Under the pieces are notes generated by a model. The model was not told where the DNA came from. It did no database searches and was given only the letters and a program-made list of their open reading frames with translations. A stretch of DNA of 64,000 nt from Anaerolineae bacterium (lineage in GTDB: Bacteria; Chloroflexota; Anaerolineae; Aggregatilineales; Phototrophicaceae), in the NCBI GenBank assembly GCA_022822305.1, contig JAJEBY010000013.1, positions 195,617-259,616 of the forward strand, given 5' to 3'. Shown here one piece after another: positions 1 to 8,809 of the stretch. Numbering within the stretch: the first letter of the stretch is position 1; the number at the start of each line of letters is the position of its first letter. A program made the position numbers and the translations under genes.

Positions 1-1197
1 GTCGTCGTGCGCTTTCGTTCCTGGAGTCCCGTGATTGCCACCACCGAAGCCATGATTGCGGCCTTCAATGAAGCCAACCCCGATATCACCATCGAACCGG
101 ATATCACCAATTATCCCGAGTATCTGGTGGATCTGCAGACTATGGCGGCCGGCGGCTCGCTGCCCGACCTGATCGGCCTGGAGCCGGGCGCCTTGACGCA
201 GCAGTACCGTGACCACTTGATGCCGCTGCAAGATTGCGCGGTCGCCACCTGGGGCGAAGATTGGGAAGATCAGTTCTTCCCGGTCGGCATTGAGCAGGCG
301 CGGCTGGGCAATCCTGAGGGCGACGATAACATTTACGGTTTGCCTGTGCTCGTCCAGACCATCAACATGTGGTACACCGTGCCCATCTTTGAAGAAGCCG
401 GCGTAGAGCCGCCAACCACCTATGATGAACTCAAGGAACTGGCGGATATGTTCAATGCGCAGGGCATCGCCCCGGTCATGATCGGCGCCGGCGACGGCTG
501 GATCCGCCGCGATGTCTATATGCAGTTGATCCACAATGTCGCGCCCGGCTTGATTTATGATGCGGAAGATGGCATGGCCAGCTTCACGGACGAGCCTTTC
601 GTCGAAGCGATGACCTGGTGGAAGCGCCTGTTTGATGACGGCATTTTCCAGATCGGCGCGCTAGGCATGTCACACTACCCGGCTGCGGTCGAGCAGATTC
701 AAGCCGGACGCGCCGCCATGTTCCCGATGGGCGCCTGGTGGATGCAGCAAGCGGGCAACGCCAATCCGCCGCCGCTGGATGAGAACCTGGCCGGTTACGC
801 GCCTTTCAAGTTCCCCGATGTCACTGGCATGGGCGCGCCGGAAGACTTGCTGGGCGGCATAGATGTCATGCTGGGCGTCACGCGCGACTCGGCTAATCCG
901 GATGCGGCTTGCACGGTCATCACGGATTTCATCAGCGGCGCAGGCGCGCAGGCGCTGATCAATACCTACAATGACTTGCCGGCTTACATCGGTTTGCGGC
1001 CGGCCTCCTTCGGCTCGGAGAATCAGGAAGCGGTTTGGGATCTGTTCACCGAGGATTGGCTGGCGTCGGTGCAGTACGCCCGTCAGCTCAAGAGCCCGGA
1101 TGTCAAGCAGGCGCTTGAAGACGCGCTGGCTGGCGTCGCCGCCGGCGAGATGACGCCTGAAGAGGGCATGCAGCTGGTGCAGGACGCCAATATGTAG
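1..1197 (+). CDS. Sugar ABC transporter substrate-binding protein, 5' partial
   Basis: Extracellular solute-binding protein of family 1, which captures a sugar outside the membrane and delivers it to the permeases encoded next. The reading frame is already open at base 1 and begins within the mature N-terminus (VVVRFRSWSPV), so the signal peptide and any lipobox lie outside the window. About 398 residues are visible, near the usual size for the family. Typical features are the aromatic-rich middle (WWKRLFDDGIF), GAWWMQQAG, and the LLGGIDVMLGV hinge-type segment. It is followed by two MalF/MalG-type permeases and an FGGY kinase on the same strand, which indicates a carbohydrate importer. The exact sugar cannot be told from sequence. 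Confidence 0.9.
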   Translation, partial: VVVRFRSWSPVIATTEAMIAAFNEANPDITIEPDITNYPEYLVDLQTMAAGGSLPDLIGLEPGALTQQYRDHLMPLQDCAVATWGEDWEDQFFPVGIEQARLGNPEGDDNIYGLPVLVQTINMWYTVPIFEEAGVEPPTTYDELKELADMFNAQGIAPVMIGAGDGWIRRDVYMQLIHNVAPGLIYDAEDGMASFTDEPFVEAMTWWKRLFDDGIFQIGALGMSHYPAAVEQIQAGRAAMFPMGAWWMQQAGNANPPPLDENLAGYAPFKFPDVTGMGAPEDLLGGIDVMLGVTRDSANPDAACTVITDFISGAGAQALINTYNDLPAYIGLRPASFGSENQEAVWDLFTEDWLASVQYARQLKSPDVKQALEDALAGVAAGEMTPEEGMQLVQDANM

Positions 1198-1227
1198 CGC
1201 CAACCCCTCCCATAGACAAGTCTGTAG

Positions 1228-1293
1228 GGGCGACCTAGCAGGTCGCCCTTTAGCACCATTCGAACATCACGCGGGCGACCCAGTGGGTCGCCC
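1228..1293. repeat. Two tandem copies of the GGGCGACC palindrome (family A)
   Basis: Two hairpins lie between the binding-protein gene and the first permease. The first is GGGCGACC (1228-1235), loop TAGCA, GGTCGCCC (1241-1248). The second is GGGCGACCC (1273-1281), loop AGT, GGGTCGCCC (1285-1293). Similar palindromes recur at 11232, 45726 and 46791. They could lower readthrough from the abundant binding protein into the permeases, as REP elements do in other bacteria; that role is inference. Confidence 0.75.
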
Positions 1294-1325
1294 TTACAAA
1301 GCGCACCTTATACTTGGCGTCCGCA

Positions 1326-2213
1326 ATGTCCCGACAGTGGCTGATCGACAATCAAGGCTTGTTCTTCATGGCGCCGGCCATGATCTTGTTTGCCGTGTTC
1401 GTGCTTTATCCCATTTTCTATATATTCAACGCCAGCATGTACGACTGGGACGGCATCAATGAAGCCATCTACATTGGCGTGCAGAATTACATCGAGATGT
1501 TCACCGACGACCGGACCTTTGCGCTGTCGATCCGCAATTCGATCTACTGGACATTCTTGACCATCTTCCCGCAGATGTTTCTCGGCTTCATCCTTGCCAG
1601 CATTTTGACTTCGGGCATCCCTTTCCAGAATATTTTTCGCATCATTTTCTTCATGCCGGCCATCATTTCGCCGGTGGTGCTGGGTATCGTTTGGCAGCGG
1701 ATTTACGCGCCATTTGGCGGCTTGTTGGCGGACCTGGGGCGGGAGATCGGCGCGACATTCTTGATCCAGCCATATATCGCCGATCCCAAGATTGCCATCT
1801 TTTCCACGATCTTTGTCAACGTCTGGCAGTGGACCGGCTTCTCGATGCTGATGTACGTGGCGGGTTTGCAAGGCTTGCCGGGCGAGGTATTGAGCGCAGC
1901 CCAAGTCGATGGCGCCAATACCTGGCAGCGCATCCGCCATGTCATTTGGCCGATGCTGCGCCATGTGCATTTGACGCTGATCCTTTTGGGCGTTATCGGC
2001 ACGCTGCAAACCTTCGCCCTGGTCTATATGCTGACTAAAGGCGGTCCCAACCACGCCAGCGAAATGCTGCCTACATATATCTTTCAGAAGGCATTCACGC
2101 TGCAAAGCATGGGTTACGCATCGGCGGTGGCGGTGGTGCTGCTGGTGATCGCGCTCGGCGCCAGCATCTTCCAGATGCGCGTGCTGGGTTCGCGCTTCAC
2201 GATTGGTAATTGA
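1326..2213 (+). CDS. Sugar ABC transporter permease, MalF/UgpA type
   Basis: Inner-membrane permease subunit of a carbohydrate importer (binding-protein-dependent transport family), 295 residues, with about six hydrophobic helices. The cytoplasmic EAA loop that contacts the ATPase is seen at about residues 189-210 (LSAAQVDGANTWQRIRHVIW). An in-frame TTG lies four codons upstream (1314), but ATG 1326, giving MSRQWL, looks like the natural N-terminus. It pairs with the permease at 2361. No ATP-binding subunit lies in the visible cluster, so a shared MsiK-like ATPase encoded elsewhere is likely (inference). Confidence 0.9.
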   Translation: MSRQWLIDNQGLFFMAPAMILFAVFVLYPIFYIFNASMYDWDGINEAIYIGVQNYIEMFTDDRTFALSIRNSIYWTFLTIFPQMFLGFILASILTSGIPFQNIFRIIFFMPAIISPVVLGIVWQRIYAPFGGLLADLGREIGATFLIQPYIADPKIAIFSTIFVNVWQWTGFSMLMYVAGLQGLPGEVLSAAQVDGANTWQRIRHVIWPMLRHVHLTLILLGVIGTLQTFALVYMLTKGGPNHASEMLPTYIFQKAFTLQSMGYASAVAVVLLVIALGASIFQMRVLGSRFTIGN

Positions 2214-2317
2214 GGAATCGACTTATGACGGCTCGATTGACGAATTGCCGAGCGCAACCATATTGCGCTCGGAGACGCGGAGACAAGGAATTGTGTCCCA
2301 TTCGCGATTGTGAGTCA

Positions 2318-2357
2318 CCCCTCCCCAAAGCCTTGGGGAGGGGACGGGGGAGGGGTT
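2318..2357. repeat. CCCCTCCCC hairpin repeat (family B)
   Basis: A perfect 9-bp stem CCCCTCCCC (2318-2326) / GGGGAGGGG (2335-2343) with loop AAAGCCTT, followed by a second G-rich arm at 2346-2357. The layout matches the copy at 10957-10998 in opposite orientation, including a flanking GTCA/TGAC. It fills much of the gap between the two permease genes and ends only 3 bases before the second ATG. Confidence 0.7.
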
Positions 2358-2360
2358 GAA

Positions 2361-3188
2361 ATGCCCCGCCATTTGGGCAAGGCGCTGGCATTCGCATTCG
2401 TTACGGTCCTGGCGCTGATTTGGCTGGTGCCGATCATCATGATGTTGGTGGTGTCTTTGATGCCGCCGGACCAGCGCGCGCCTCGGTTCGGCGGATTGCT
2501 CATCAGCGGCGTCAGCGCAGACAACTACGAAACCGTCTTCAAAGACGCGGAAATCGTCCAGCACTTCATCAACAGCATGGCAGTGACCGTGCCCTCGGTG
2601 ATTCTGGTGGTGGTCATCAGTTCGCTGGCGGCCTTCGCGCTGGCTCGGCTCAAGTTTTTCGCGCGCGACCTCTGGTTTTATCTGCTGATAATGACCTTGA
2701 TGCTGCCCATCCCGACTTTGGTGGTGCCGATCTTCCAGATCAACAAGGCGCTCGGTCTCAATGACAGATACCTGGGCTTGATCCTGCCGTATACCGCGCT
2801 GGGCGTGCCCTTCGCCATTGTCATCCTGCGCAGCTTTTTTGCCGGCTTCTTGCGCGAGATTGAAGAAGCAGCGATTCTCGATGGCTGTACGCCCTTCGGC
2901 ATATATTGGCGCATCATGATGCCGGTGAGTTGGCCCGCGGTCGCCGTGGTCATCATCTGGCAGTTCATGACGTCCTGGAACGAATTCATCCTGGCGCTGG
3001 TCACCATGAATACCAATCAGGTCAAACCCTTGACGCTGGTGCCGCTGGTGTACAGCGGGCAATTCATGATGCGGCCGGGACCGATGTTCGCCATCCTGAC
3101 GCTGATCACCTTGCCGGTCATCGTGGTGTATTATCTGATGCAGCGCTTCATGGTGTCGGGTTTGACGGCCGGCGCGGTGCGGGGGTGA
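2361..3188 (+). CDS. Sugar ABC transporter permease, MalG/UgpE type
   Basis: Second membrane subunit of the sugar importer, 275 residues. The EAA loop lies at about residues 167-190 (EIEEAAILDGCTPFGIYW), and six hydrophobic segments are visible. The open frame reaches back to GTG 2310, but those 17 extra codons translate repeat DNA (HPSPKPWGGDGGG). ATG 2361 gives MPRHLGKAL followed directly by the first helix, so it is the chosen start. Its apparent Shine-Dalgarno, AGGGG at 2351-2355, is the end of the inserted repeat. The kinase gene follows after 7 bases. Confidence 0.9.
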   Translation: MPRHLGKALAFAFVTVLALIWLVPIIMMLVVSLMPPDQRAPRFGGLLISGVSADNYETVFKDAEIVQHFINSMAVTVPSVILVVVISSLAAFALARLKFFARDLWFYLLIMTLMLPIPTLVVPIFQINKALGLNDRYLGLILPYTALGVPFAIVILRSFFAGFLREIEEAAILDGCTPFGIYWRIMMPVSWPAVAVVIIWQFMTSWNEFILALVTMNTNQVKPLTLVPLVYSGQFMMRPGPMFAILTLITLPVIVVYYLMQRFMVSGLTAGAVRG

Positions 3189-3195
3189 GCGAAGC

Positions 3196-4707
3196 ATGAG
3201 TTTGATGGGCATTGATGTCGGCACTACCGGCTGCAAAGTCGTCGCCTTCGACCATAACGGTCAAGTGCTGGCGGCGGCGGGCAGCGAATATCCGCTCTTG
3301 AGTCCGCAGCCTGGCTGGTTCGAATTAGAGCCGGATCGCGTCTGGGCGCAAGTTCAGGATTGCCTGCGCGCGGTCAATACCCAGCTCGATAGCGATCCTG
3401 TCACCGCGCTCAGCATATCGTCGCAGGGCGAGGCCGTTATACCGGTGACGCGCGATGGCGCTGTGCTGGCCAACAGCCCCATCAGTTCCGATGGCCGCAA
3501 CGGCGCGCAGACCGCCGAGTTGGAAGCGAAGCTCGGCGTCGAACGCATTTACCGCATCACCGGCCAAAACCTCAGCACCATCTTCACGTTGCCCAAAGCG
3601 ATGTGGTGGCGCGATCAGCGGCCGGATATTCTCGAGCGCAGCTGGAAGCTGCTTTGCTACACTGATTTTGTGGCGCTGCGGCTGGGCGTGGAACCGGTCA
3701 TCGATTACAGCATGGCCGCCCGCACCCTGGGATTTGACGTGGGAACATTGGATTGGTCGGATGAGATGCTGGCGGCGGCCGATCTCAGCCGCGAGCAATT
3801 CGCGCGCGCCGCGCCGAGCGGCAGCATCATCGGCGAGATACCACCCAAGCTGGCCAGCGATCTGGGTTTTCGGGGAGCGGCGCAGGTGGTGACGGGCGGT
3901 CACGATCAGCCTTGCGCGGCTTTGGGCGCGGGTGTGCTGGAAAGCGGCACTTGTCTGTATTCTATCGGCACCACCGAAGCGCTGGTGGCGGTCACGGGCA
4001 AGCCAAAACTGGAGCTGCAGCGCTACAACATCGATTGTTATTCTCACGTGGCGCCATCTACCTATTTCGCGTTGACCGGCAACCAAACCGGCGGCCGCTT
4101 GCTGCGCTGGTATCGCGATGAGCTTGGAGCGCATGAACGCGTCATTGCCGAGCGCGACGGGCGCGATGTATATGATGTCATCGTCGAGCAAGTGGATGAT
4201 GCGCCCGGGAAGCTGCTGCTGCTGCCGTATTTTGTGGGCAGCGGCATGATGCACGGCGATGCCGCGGCCACCGGCGCCGTCATCGGTCTCAGCTTCAACA
4301 GCCGGCGCGCCGACATCGTCAAAGCCATTCTCGAAGGCTTGACTTATGAGCAGGCGCTGGGATTGCGCAACCTGGCGCGGGCGGGCGTGGACATCGAAAG
4401 ACTGACAGCGGTCGGTGGCGGCGCGCGCTCGGAAAAATGGATGCAAATCAAGTGTGACATCACCAATCTGCCCATCCAGCTCATACACACCTCCGAGGCT
4501 GCCAGCCTGGGCGTGGCGATGCTGGCGGGGTGGGCGACCGGCGTTTATCGCGATCTACCCGAAGCGGCCGAACGCGTCATTCATGTGCGCAAGACCTTGC
4601 ATCCGCGCGTCGACCGCGTCGCTCATTATCAGCGTCAGTTGACCCGATACGAGAAATTGTACGCGGCGCTGAAGCCAGTTTATCAAGATTTGGCGTCGGA
4701 GGAATAA
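3196..4707 (+). CDS. FGGY-family carbohydrate kinase, xylulokinase-like
   Basis: ATP-dependent kinase that phosphorylates a sugar or sugar alcohol after import; 503 residues, full length for the FGGY family. The N-terminal phosphate-binding motif is GIDVGTTGCK (residues 5-14). GGHDQPCAALGAG (about 235-247) carries the likely catalytic Asp. The C-terminal adenosine motif is GGGARSEKW (about 413-421). It starts 7 bases after the permease stop and is clearly part of the transporter operon. It resembles xylulokinases most, but FGGY members for ribulose, gluconate or glycerol are hard to separate without a tree. Confidence 0.88.
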   Translation: MSLMGIDVGTTGCKVVAFDHNGQVLAAAGSEYPLLSPQPGWFELEPDRVWAQVQDCLRAVNTQLDSDPVTALSISSQGEAVIPVTRDGAVLANSPISSDGRNGAQTAELEAKLGVERIYRITGQNLSTIFTLPKAMWWRDQRPDILERSWKLLCYTDFVALRLGVEPVIDYSMAARTLGFDVGTLDWSDEMLAAADLSREQFARAAPSGSIIGEIPPKLASDLGFRGAAQVVTGGHDQPCAALGAGVLESGTCLYSIGTTEALVAVTGKPKLELQRYNIDCYSHVAPSTYFALTGNQTGGRLLRWYRDELGAHERVIAERDGRDVYDVIVEQVDDAPGKLLLLPYFVGSGMMHGDAAATGAVIGLSFNSRRADIVKAILEGLTYEQALGLRNLARAGVDIERLTAVGGGARSEKWMQIKCDITNLPIQLIHTSEAASLGVAMLAGWATGVYRDLPEAAERVIHVRKTLHPRVDRVAHYQRQLTRYEKLYAALKPVYQDLASEE

Positions 4708-4720
4708 GCGAGGCGGAATG

Positions 4721-5365
4721 TCAGTTGCCGCCCTGCAGACGGCGCCGGCGCTCCTCGATCTGTGCCCGCACGCTGTCGTTGACCGTGGGTTCTTCTTTTT
4801 CTTTTTCTTCCAGGCGGCTGATATCCGGCTGCACCAGGTCGTCGGCGCTGATGACGACATCGCTGTCCTTGAATTCGATGGCGCCGGTTGGGTTGCCGCC
4901 TAGAACGCCCTTCATCTTCGCGGCCTTTTCTGTCGTCTCGTCTTCTTCGTCTTCGTCCCGCGCCGTCGTCTCGTCCGGCGCATCCTCAGCCGCAGCCGCT
5001 TCGGCGGGCGCATCGACGGCGCTGGCTTGTCCGTTGACGACAACCCCCGCGCTGCCTTTGATCTTCTCGGCTTGGCCGCCCATCTCATTGAGGGCCGCGC
5101 CGACTTTCACAGTGGTTTCCACGGCCTGTTTGGTACGCCGAAAACGCCTGAACCAGCCGCGCGCCTGTTCCTCGACCTCGTCGGCGGTGGGCGCTTCCGC
5201 ATCGCTCAATGCCCAGCGATAGCCCACATAGATGCCGATTCCCACGATCAGAAAGGGCAGCACGGTCTGGATCAGCTGCACCATCGTGCTCATCACCGCC
5301 AGGGCCGCCAGGGTACCCAAAATGACGATGGCCAATTTGAATGCCTTGTTGCGGTCGATCTCCAT
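4721..5365 (-). CDS. Membrane-anchored protein with acidic coiled tail, unknown function
   Basis: A 214-residue protein that I do not recognise. The N-terminus has one or two hydrophobic helices (about residues 9-50, ending in GIGIYVGYRWAL). A basic patch (RRFRRTK) and an amphipathic segment follow, then a long low-complexity Ala/Glu/Asp region and a charged C-terminus (EEKEKEE, EERRRR). The start is the ATG at 5365, preceded by GGGGAG; an in-frame upstream start at 5428 has no better ribosome site. It converges with the sugar kinase gene. The make-up suggests a membrane-attached scaffold, but nothing more can be claimed. Confidence 0.7.
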   Translation of the reverse strand: MEIDRNKAFKLAIVILGTLAALAVMSTMVQLIQTVLPFLIVGIGIYVGYRWALSDAEAPTADEVEEQARGWFRRFRRTKQAVETTVKVGAALNEMGGQAEKIKGSAGVVVNGQASAVDAPAEAAAAEDAPDETTARDEDEEDETTEKAAKMKGVLGGNPTGAIEFKDSDVVISADDLVQPDISRLEEKEKEEPTVNDSVRAQIEERRRRLQGGN

Positions 5366-5577
5366 GAGGCTCGCTCCCCGATTAGACAAGGCCGCCCGCC
5401 GCATCGGTGGCTTGCTCCGCTCAACCAATTATTATACGTGATTGGCGGCGAAAACAGTGTCACTGCTTCTTCAGTGCGCCCGTTTGGTCGCATCTCGTCC
5501 CTTAAATTGTGCTATAACGAGTTATCTCAACTTCCAGGCCATGGAGGTCTGAAGCCATCATTTCGCACGCGCTGATA

Positions 5578-7473
5578 TTGCCGGATCAGAACTTTTACGA
5601 GTGGTTGGCTGCCGCGCGGCCCTACGTCAACGCCTTCGACGGCGTAGTTGTGGTACGTTCGCCGGGCGGCAACGACCTCAACCGCTACCGCATCGTGACC
5701 GCCGTGGAAGCGCCCTTGACCTGGATGAATGATTCCGCGCTGGGACATATCCGCCGCGTCTATCCGCTGGTCGTTACGGTGGATGTCATCGCGGCCGCAA
5801 CGCCCGACCTGCTGGGCGCCGTTTTGCAGACGCGCATAGACGCTGACGATCGCTATGGCGAGACCGATTCAGAATCGCAGCATATCTTCCATCGCTTCGT
5901 GCTGGAATGGCCGACCGCCGCGCGGCCGATTCAGCTCCTCGCCAGCTATAACGCCCGCGAAAGCCTGGGAGAATTGCGCGAGGGCATTGACATTCATAGC
6001 GAGACGGATGCCGATGTATATTGCGCCGCCGCCGGCGAGGTGACGGCTCTCGGCGCTGCCGGCAACGACTACGGCTTCCGCAGCTATATCCAGGTGGAAT
6101 CAAGCGTCGAGGATGAACGATTCGTCACGACCTACGAGGGCCTCAAGCTGCCGCGCGTAAATGTCGGCGATCAGGTCTCGACCGGGCAGGCGCTGGCGAA
6201 AGCGGCAGACGAACGGCTGCGCGTAATCCTGCAGAATCCGCCGGACAACGGCGATGCCTTCTCCAAGATCTCCAATGTATTCAATCCGCGCGATTACATC
6301 TACATACCGGACTTCAAAGTGCGGCCGCTGGTCGACAAGCTGCGCGTGCGATCCGTGCCAAGCATGCGCGCCAAGATCAAGGGCAATGTTCACAGCTGGG
6401 ACTTGCTGGAGCCGCTGGAGCATCACGGGCGCGCCATGGAGAAGCTGGGCGCGGCGCGCAAATGGCTCAAGATTCGTTCTATCGGCGGTTTGGAAGGCTA
6501 TGTGGCGGCATGGCATTTGATGGCGACTACCCGAAGCGAAGGCGCGGAAGCCATTCCCGGCGTCAATCCGGTCGGTGTCAATCTCGATGTCTATAACCCG
6601 TTGGGCAGGCCCAATCCATCCCGGCTGGGCGGCTTGGGCTGGGTGCGCTTTGGCTACAACGTCTCCAATTTCAGCGGATCAGAGGACATCGCGGCGGCGC
6701 TTGGACGTTATCTGCCGCTGGTCGAAGCCTATCGCGAGGCCGGCTATCGCATCGTCTTCGCCACCAGCCACCAAACCTACGGCGAAGGCAAGAGTCAATT
6801 CTGGCCCTGGTCGCAAATGACCGACGCCAAATGGGATCGCTTGATCGCGCGCTTCGCTGATATGATGGCGGATATCGCCAAACAGTGGGCGGGCCGCGAT
6901 TTGGTCGATTGCTGGCAAATCTGGAACGAGCAAGACGCGCATGTTGGCGCGGTGGCATCGGTGCCGATGTCATCGCGTAACTACGCCAAGATGTTCGCCC
7001 GAACCCATCAAGCCATCCGCAGCGTCGACAGTGGGGTAAAAATCATCACCGGCGGATTCACCGGCGGGCCCGGGCGCGGCAGCAGCTATGCCCGCGAGTT
7101 GATCAGATTCCTGCCCAACGATATCGAACCGGACGGCATCGCCTTCCATCCCTACGGACGCGGACTCAACAGCCAGTCCAAATATGCCATCTTCGGGCAT
7201 ATTGACGAGTCGGTCTGGGCCTACAGCGCCGTCTTGCCGCACAAGCCGCTGTGGATGACCGAATGGGGCATTTTGGATCAGCCCAACGAAGATATCAATC
7301 ACATCACGCGCTACGCTACCGAAATGATCCAATATCTGAAAGTCAATTATCCGGGGAAATTCGCCGCGCTGATATGGTATGCCTGGGCCGAGGGCATGCA
7401 CAACGGATACGGCCTGGTGGATACGGACAATAATCCGCGCCCTCCGTTGACCGAGAGCTTTCTTTCCGCCTGA
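5578..7473 (+). CDS. Three-domain protein: degenerate M23-like, SH3b and glycosidase-like domains
   Basis: A 631-residue protein. Residues about 120-222 follow the lysostaphin/M23 fold pattern (GIDIH..., VYCAAAGEVTALG, VNVGDQVSTGQALAKA), but the zinc ligands are missing: the usual HxG is EG and the HLHFE strand reads ERLRVIL. Residues 250-318 look like an SH3b domain (LRVRSVPSMRAKIKG). Residues 350-625 resemble a TIM-barrel glycoside hydrolase, with WNEQ (Glu451) and WMTEWG (Glu562) as likely acid/base and nucleophile. No signal peptide is seen. The start is uncertain: TTG 5578 is used, but GGAGG at 5543-5547 lies too far upstream and would better fit a rare ATC/ATT start at 5557-5560. Confidence 0.75.
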   Translation: MPDQNFYEWLAAARPYVNAFDGVVVVRSPGGNDLNRYRIVTAVEAPLTWMNDSALGHIRRVYPLVVTVDVIAAATPDLLGAVLQTRIDADDRYGETDSESQHIFHRFVLEWPTAARPIQLLASYNARESLGELREGIDIHSETDADVYCAAAGEVTALGAAGNDYGFRSYIQVESSVEDERFVTTYEGLKLPRVNVGDQVSTGQALAKAADERLRVILQNPPDNGDAFSKISNVFNPRDYIYIPDFKVRPLVDKLRVRSVPSMRAKIKGNVHSWDLLEPLEHHGRAMEKLGAARKWLKIRSIGGLEGYVAAWHLMATTRSEGAEAIPGVNPVGVNLDVYNPLGRPNPSRLGGLGWVRFGYNVSNFSGSEDIAAALGRYLPLVEAYREAGYRIVFATSHQTYGEGKSQFWPWSQMTDAKWDRLIARFADMMADIAKQWAGRDLVDCWQIWNEQDAHVGAVASVPMSSRNYAKMFARTHQAIRSVDSGVKIITGGFTGGPGRGSSYARELIRFLPNDIEPDGIAFHPYGRGLNSQSKYAIFGHIDESVWAYSAVLPHKPLWMTEWGILDQPNEDINHITRYATEMIQYLKVNYPGKFAALIWYAWAEGMHNGYGLVDTDNNPRPPLTESFLSA

Positions 7474-7497
7474 TTTCGCAGAATCTCCGCCAATAAT

Positions 7498-7527
7498 TTG
7501 CATATTGTCCAGCACATGACTTATCAT
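7498..7527 (+). promoter_or_regulatory. Candidate sigma-70-type promoter for the TPR gene
   Basis: TTGCAT (7498-7503) and TATCAT (7522-7527) are separated by 18 bases, 35 bases upstream of the ATG at 7562. The match is partial and rests on pattern alone. Confidence 0.4.
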
Positions 7528-7561
7528 ATGTGTATCACCGGCTAGCCAAGGAGAATATAGG

Positions 7562-8656
7562 ATGGCTGCGCGTGGACGTTATCTATTGATTACGCTCGTT
7601 GTTTTCCTTTTTGTAGGCCAGCTTGCCATGGCCGATTCCATCTGTGACTTTAGCTATTCGAATTACGCTCGCGCGGCGCAGCTGCATGATATGGGCGATT
7701 ATGAATCTGCGCTGCACCACTACAAATGCGCGCTGGAAGCCGATCCGGACAACGGCATCATCGAGATTCTGATCGACAATGTGCATGAGGACATCGCCCA
7801 TGCCGAAAGCGCCTGGTCCGCCGATCCCGCGCCCACCGTCTTGGTAGAGACGCCGGTCGAATCGCCGCCGGTATTGGTGGAGACTGAACCTGCGCTGCCC
7901 GTAGTTGAGGCAGAGCCGCTGCGGCACACCTGGATGCACGCCACTACCGCAGTTGCAGTTGAGCGCGAGTTCGCCCTGGCGCTGGATCAGCGCACGACCA
8001 TGGTGCTGCCCGTCGCCACTTTCACCCTTGAAGCGGGTGAGGATGATGTGCCCATGCTCTCGCTCGAGGCCATTCGCTATTTGCGTTACGATTCGCTTGA
8101 AGCGCTGCGGGTATACGCCTGGTCGCGCAGCGTCGCCTTCACGCATATGACGGTCGAAAACATCGGCGGCAATACCATGCTCTGGCTGCACAGCGGCCAG
8201 CGTCACCAGGCTTTCTATTCGCGAGCCGCCTGGAAAGCTGTCGCCATCTCTGATGTGACCGAGAGCGTCAATGCCGCGCTGGCTCAAGCCGCTTCGGCGG
8301 GAGCCGTTGAGGCCGATAGCGACGCCATAGTTGTGATGCCCGGCGTCTACGCCTCAGTGACGTCAATGCGCATGTGGCAGCGTCAGTCGGTGGCCGCGGT
8401 TTCGATTCGCGCCGCCGGCAGCAATGTCCTGGAAGCGTCGCCGTCAGCTGCGGACAATCTCATCGATCAAGCCCGCGACGCCGTCGATGAAGGCGATTGG
8501 GAAGCGGCTCGGGACAGCTTTGAACGCGCCCTGCAGCTTGATCCGACGCGTGACCGCGCCCGTTGTGAATTGGGCTTGGTATACGGTCAGTTGGACGACG
8601 ATCGCGCCGACCGCTACCAGCACGGCTGCTGGCGCATCATGTCCTCGCTGCCCTAA
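7562..8656 (+). CDS. Secreted TPR-repeat protein
   Basis: A 364-residue exported protein. It has an N-terminal signal peptide (RGRYLLITLVVFLFVGQLAMA, cleavage near residue 24), one tetratricopeptide repeat just after it (YARAAQLHDMGDYESALHHY, about 35-65), a Pro/Glu/Val-rich linker, a mixed domain that I cannot name, and a second TPR near the C-terminus (ARDAVDEGDWEAARDSFERA). ATG 7562 follows a strong AAGGAG. TPR proteins act as protein-binding scaffolds; the partner is unknown. Four cysteines in the exported part may form disulphides, which is interesting beside the thioredoxin-like protein that follows. Confidence 0.8.
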   Translation: MAARGRYLLITLVVFLFVGQLAMADSICDFSYSNYARAAQLHDMGDYESALHHYKCALEADPDNGIIEILIDNVHEDIAHAESAWSADPAPTVLVETPVESPPVLVETEPALPVVEAEPLRHTWMHATTAVAVEREFALALDQRTTMVLPVATFTLEAGEDDVPMLSLEAIRYLRYDSLEALRVYAWSRSVAFTHMTVENIGGNTMLWLHSGQRHQAFYSRAAWKAVAISDVTESVNAALAQAASAGAVEADSDAIVVMPGVYASVTSMRMWQRQSVAAVSIRAAGSNVLEASPSAADNLIDQARDAVDEGDWEAARDSFERALQLDPTRDRARCELGLVYGQLDDDRADRYQHGCWRIMSSLP

Positions 8657-8738
8657 CGCTGCTGAGACGCGAGCGAGCGATTAAAATCTGCGTGTCAACT
8701 GATTGGCGATTGACGGGAACGGCCGTCCAAGCGCATCA

Positions 8739-8779
8739 GTTAGACATTCGCAAGATATTGGTTAGACACGCTCTATAAT
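8739..8779 (+). promoter_or_regulatory. Direct repeats GTTAGACA upstream of a TATAAT box
   Basis: GTTAGACA occurs at 8739-8746 and again at 8761-8768, exactly 22 bases apart (two helical turns), and TATAAT follows at 8774-8779. There is no good -35 hexamer, which would fit an activator-dependent promoter. Inference from pattern only. Confidence 0.4.
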
Positions 8780-8809
8780 TTCAGCTTAGGCTGATCACAT
8801 AGAAAATCA

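Noticed and set aside
1202-1211. CAACCCCTCC just after the first gene, resembling a family B arm
   Set aside because: Only about 10 bases match and no hairpin partner is present.
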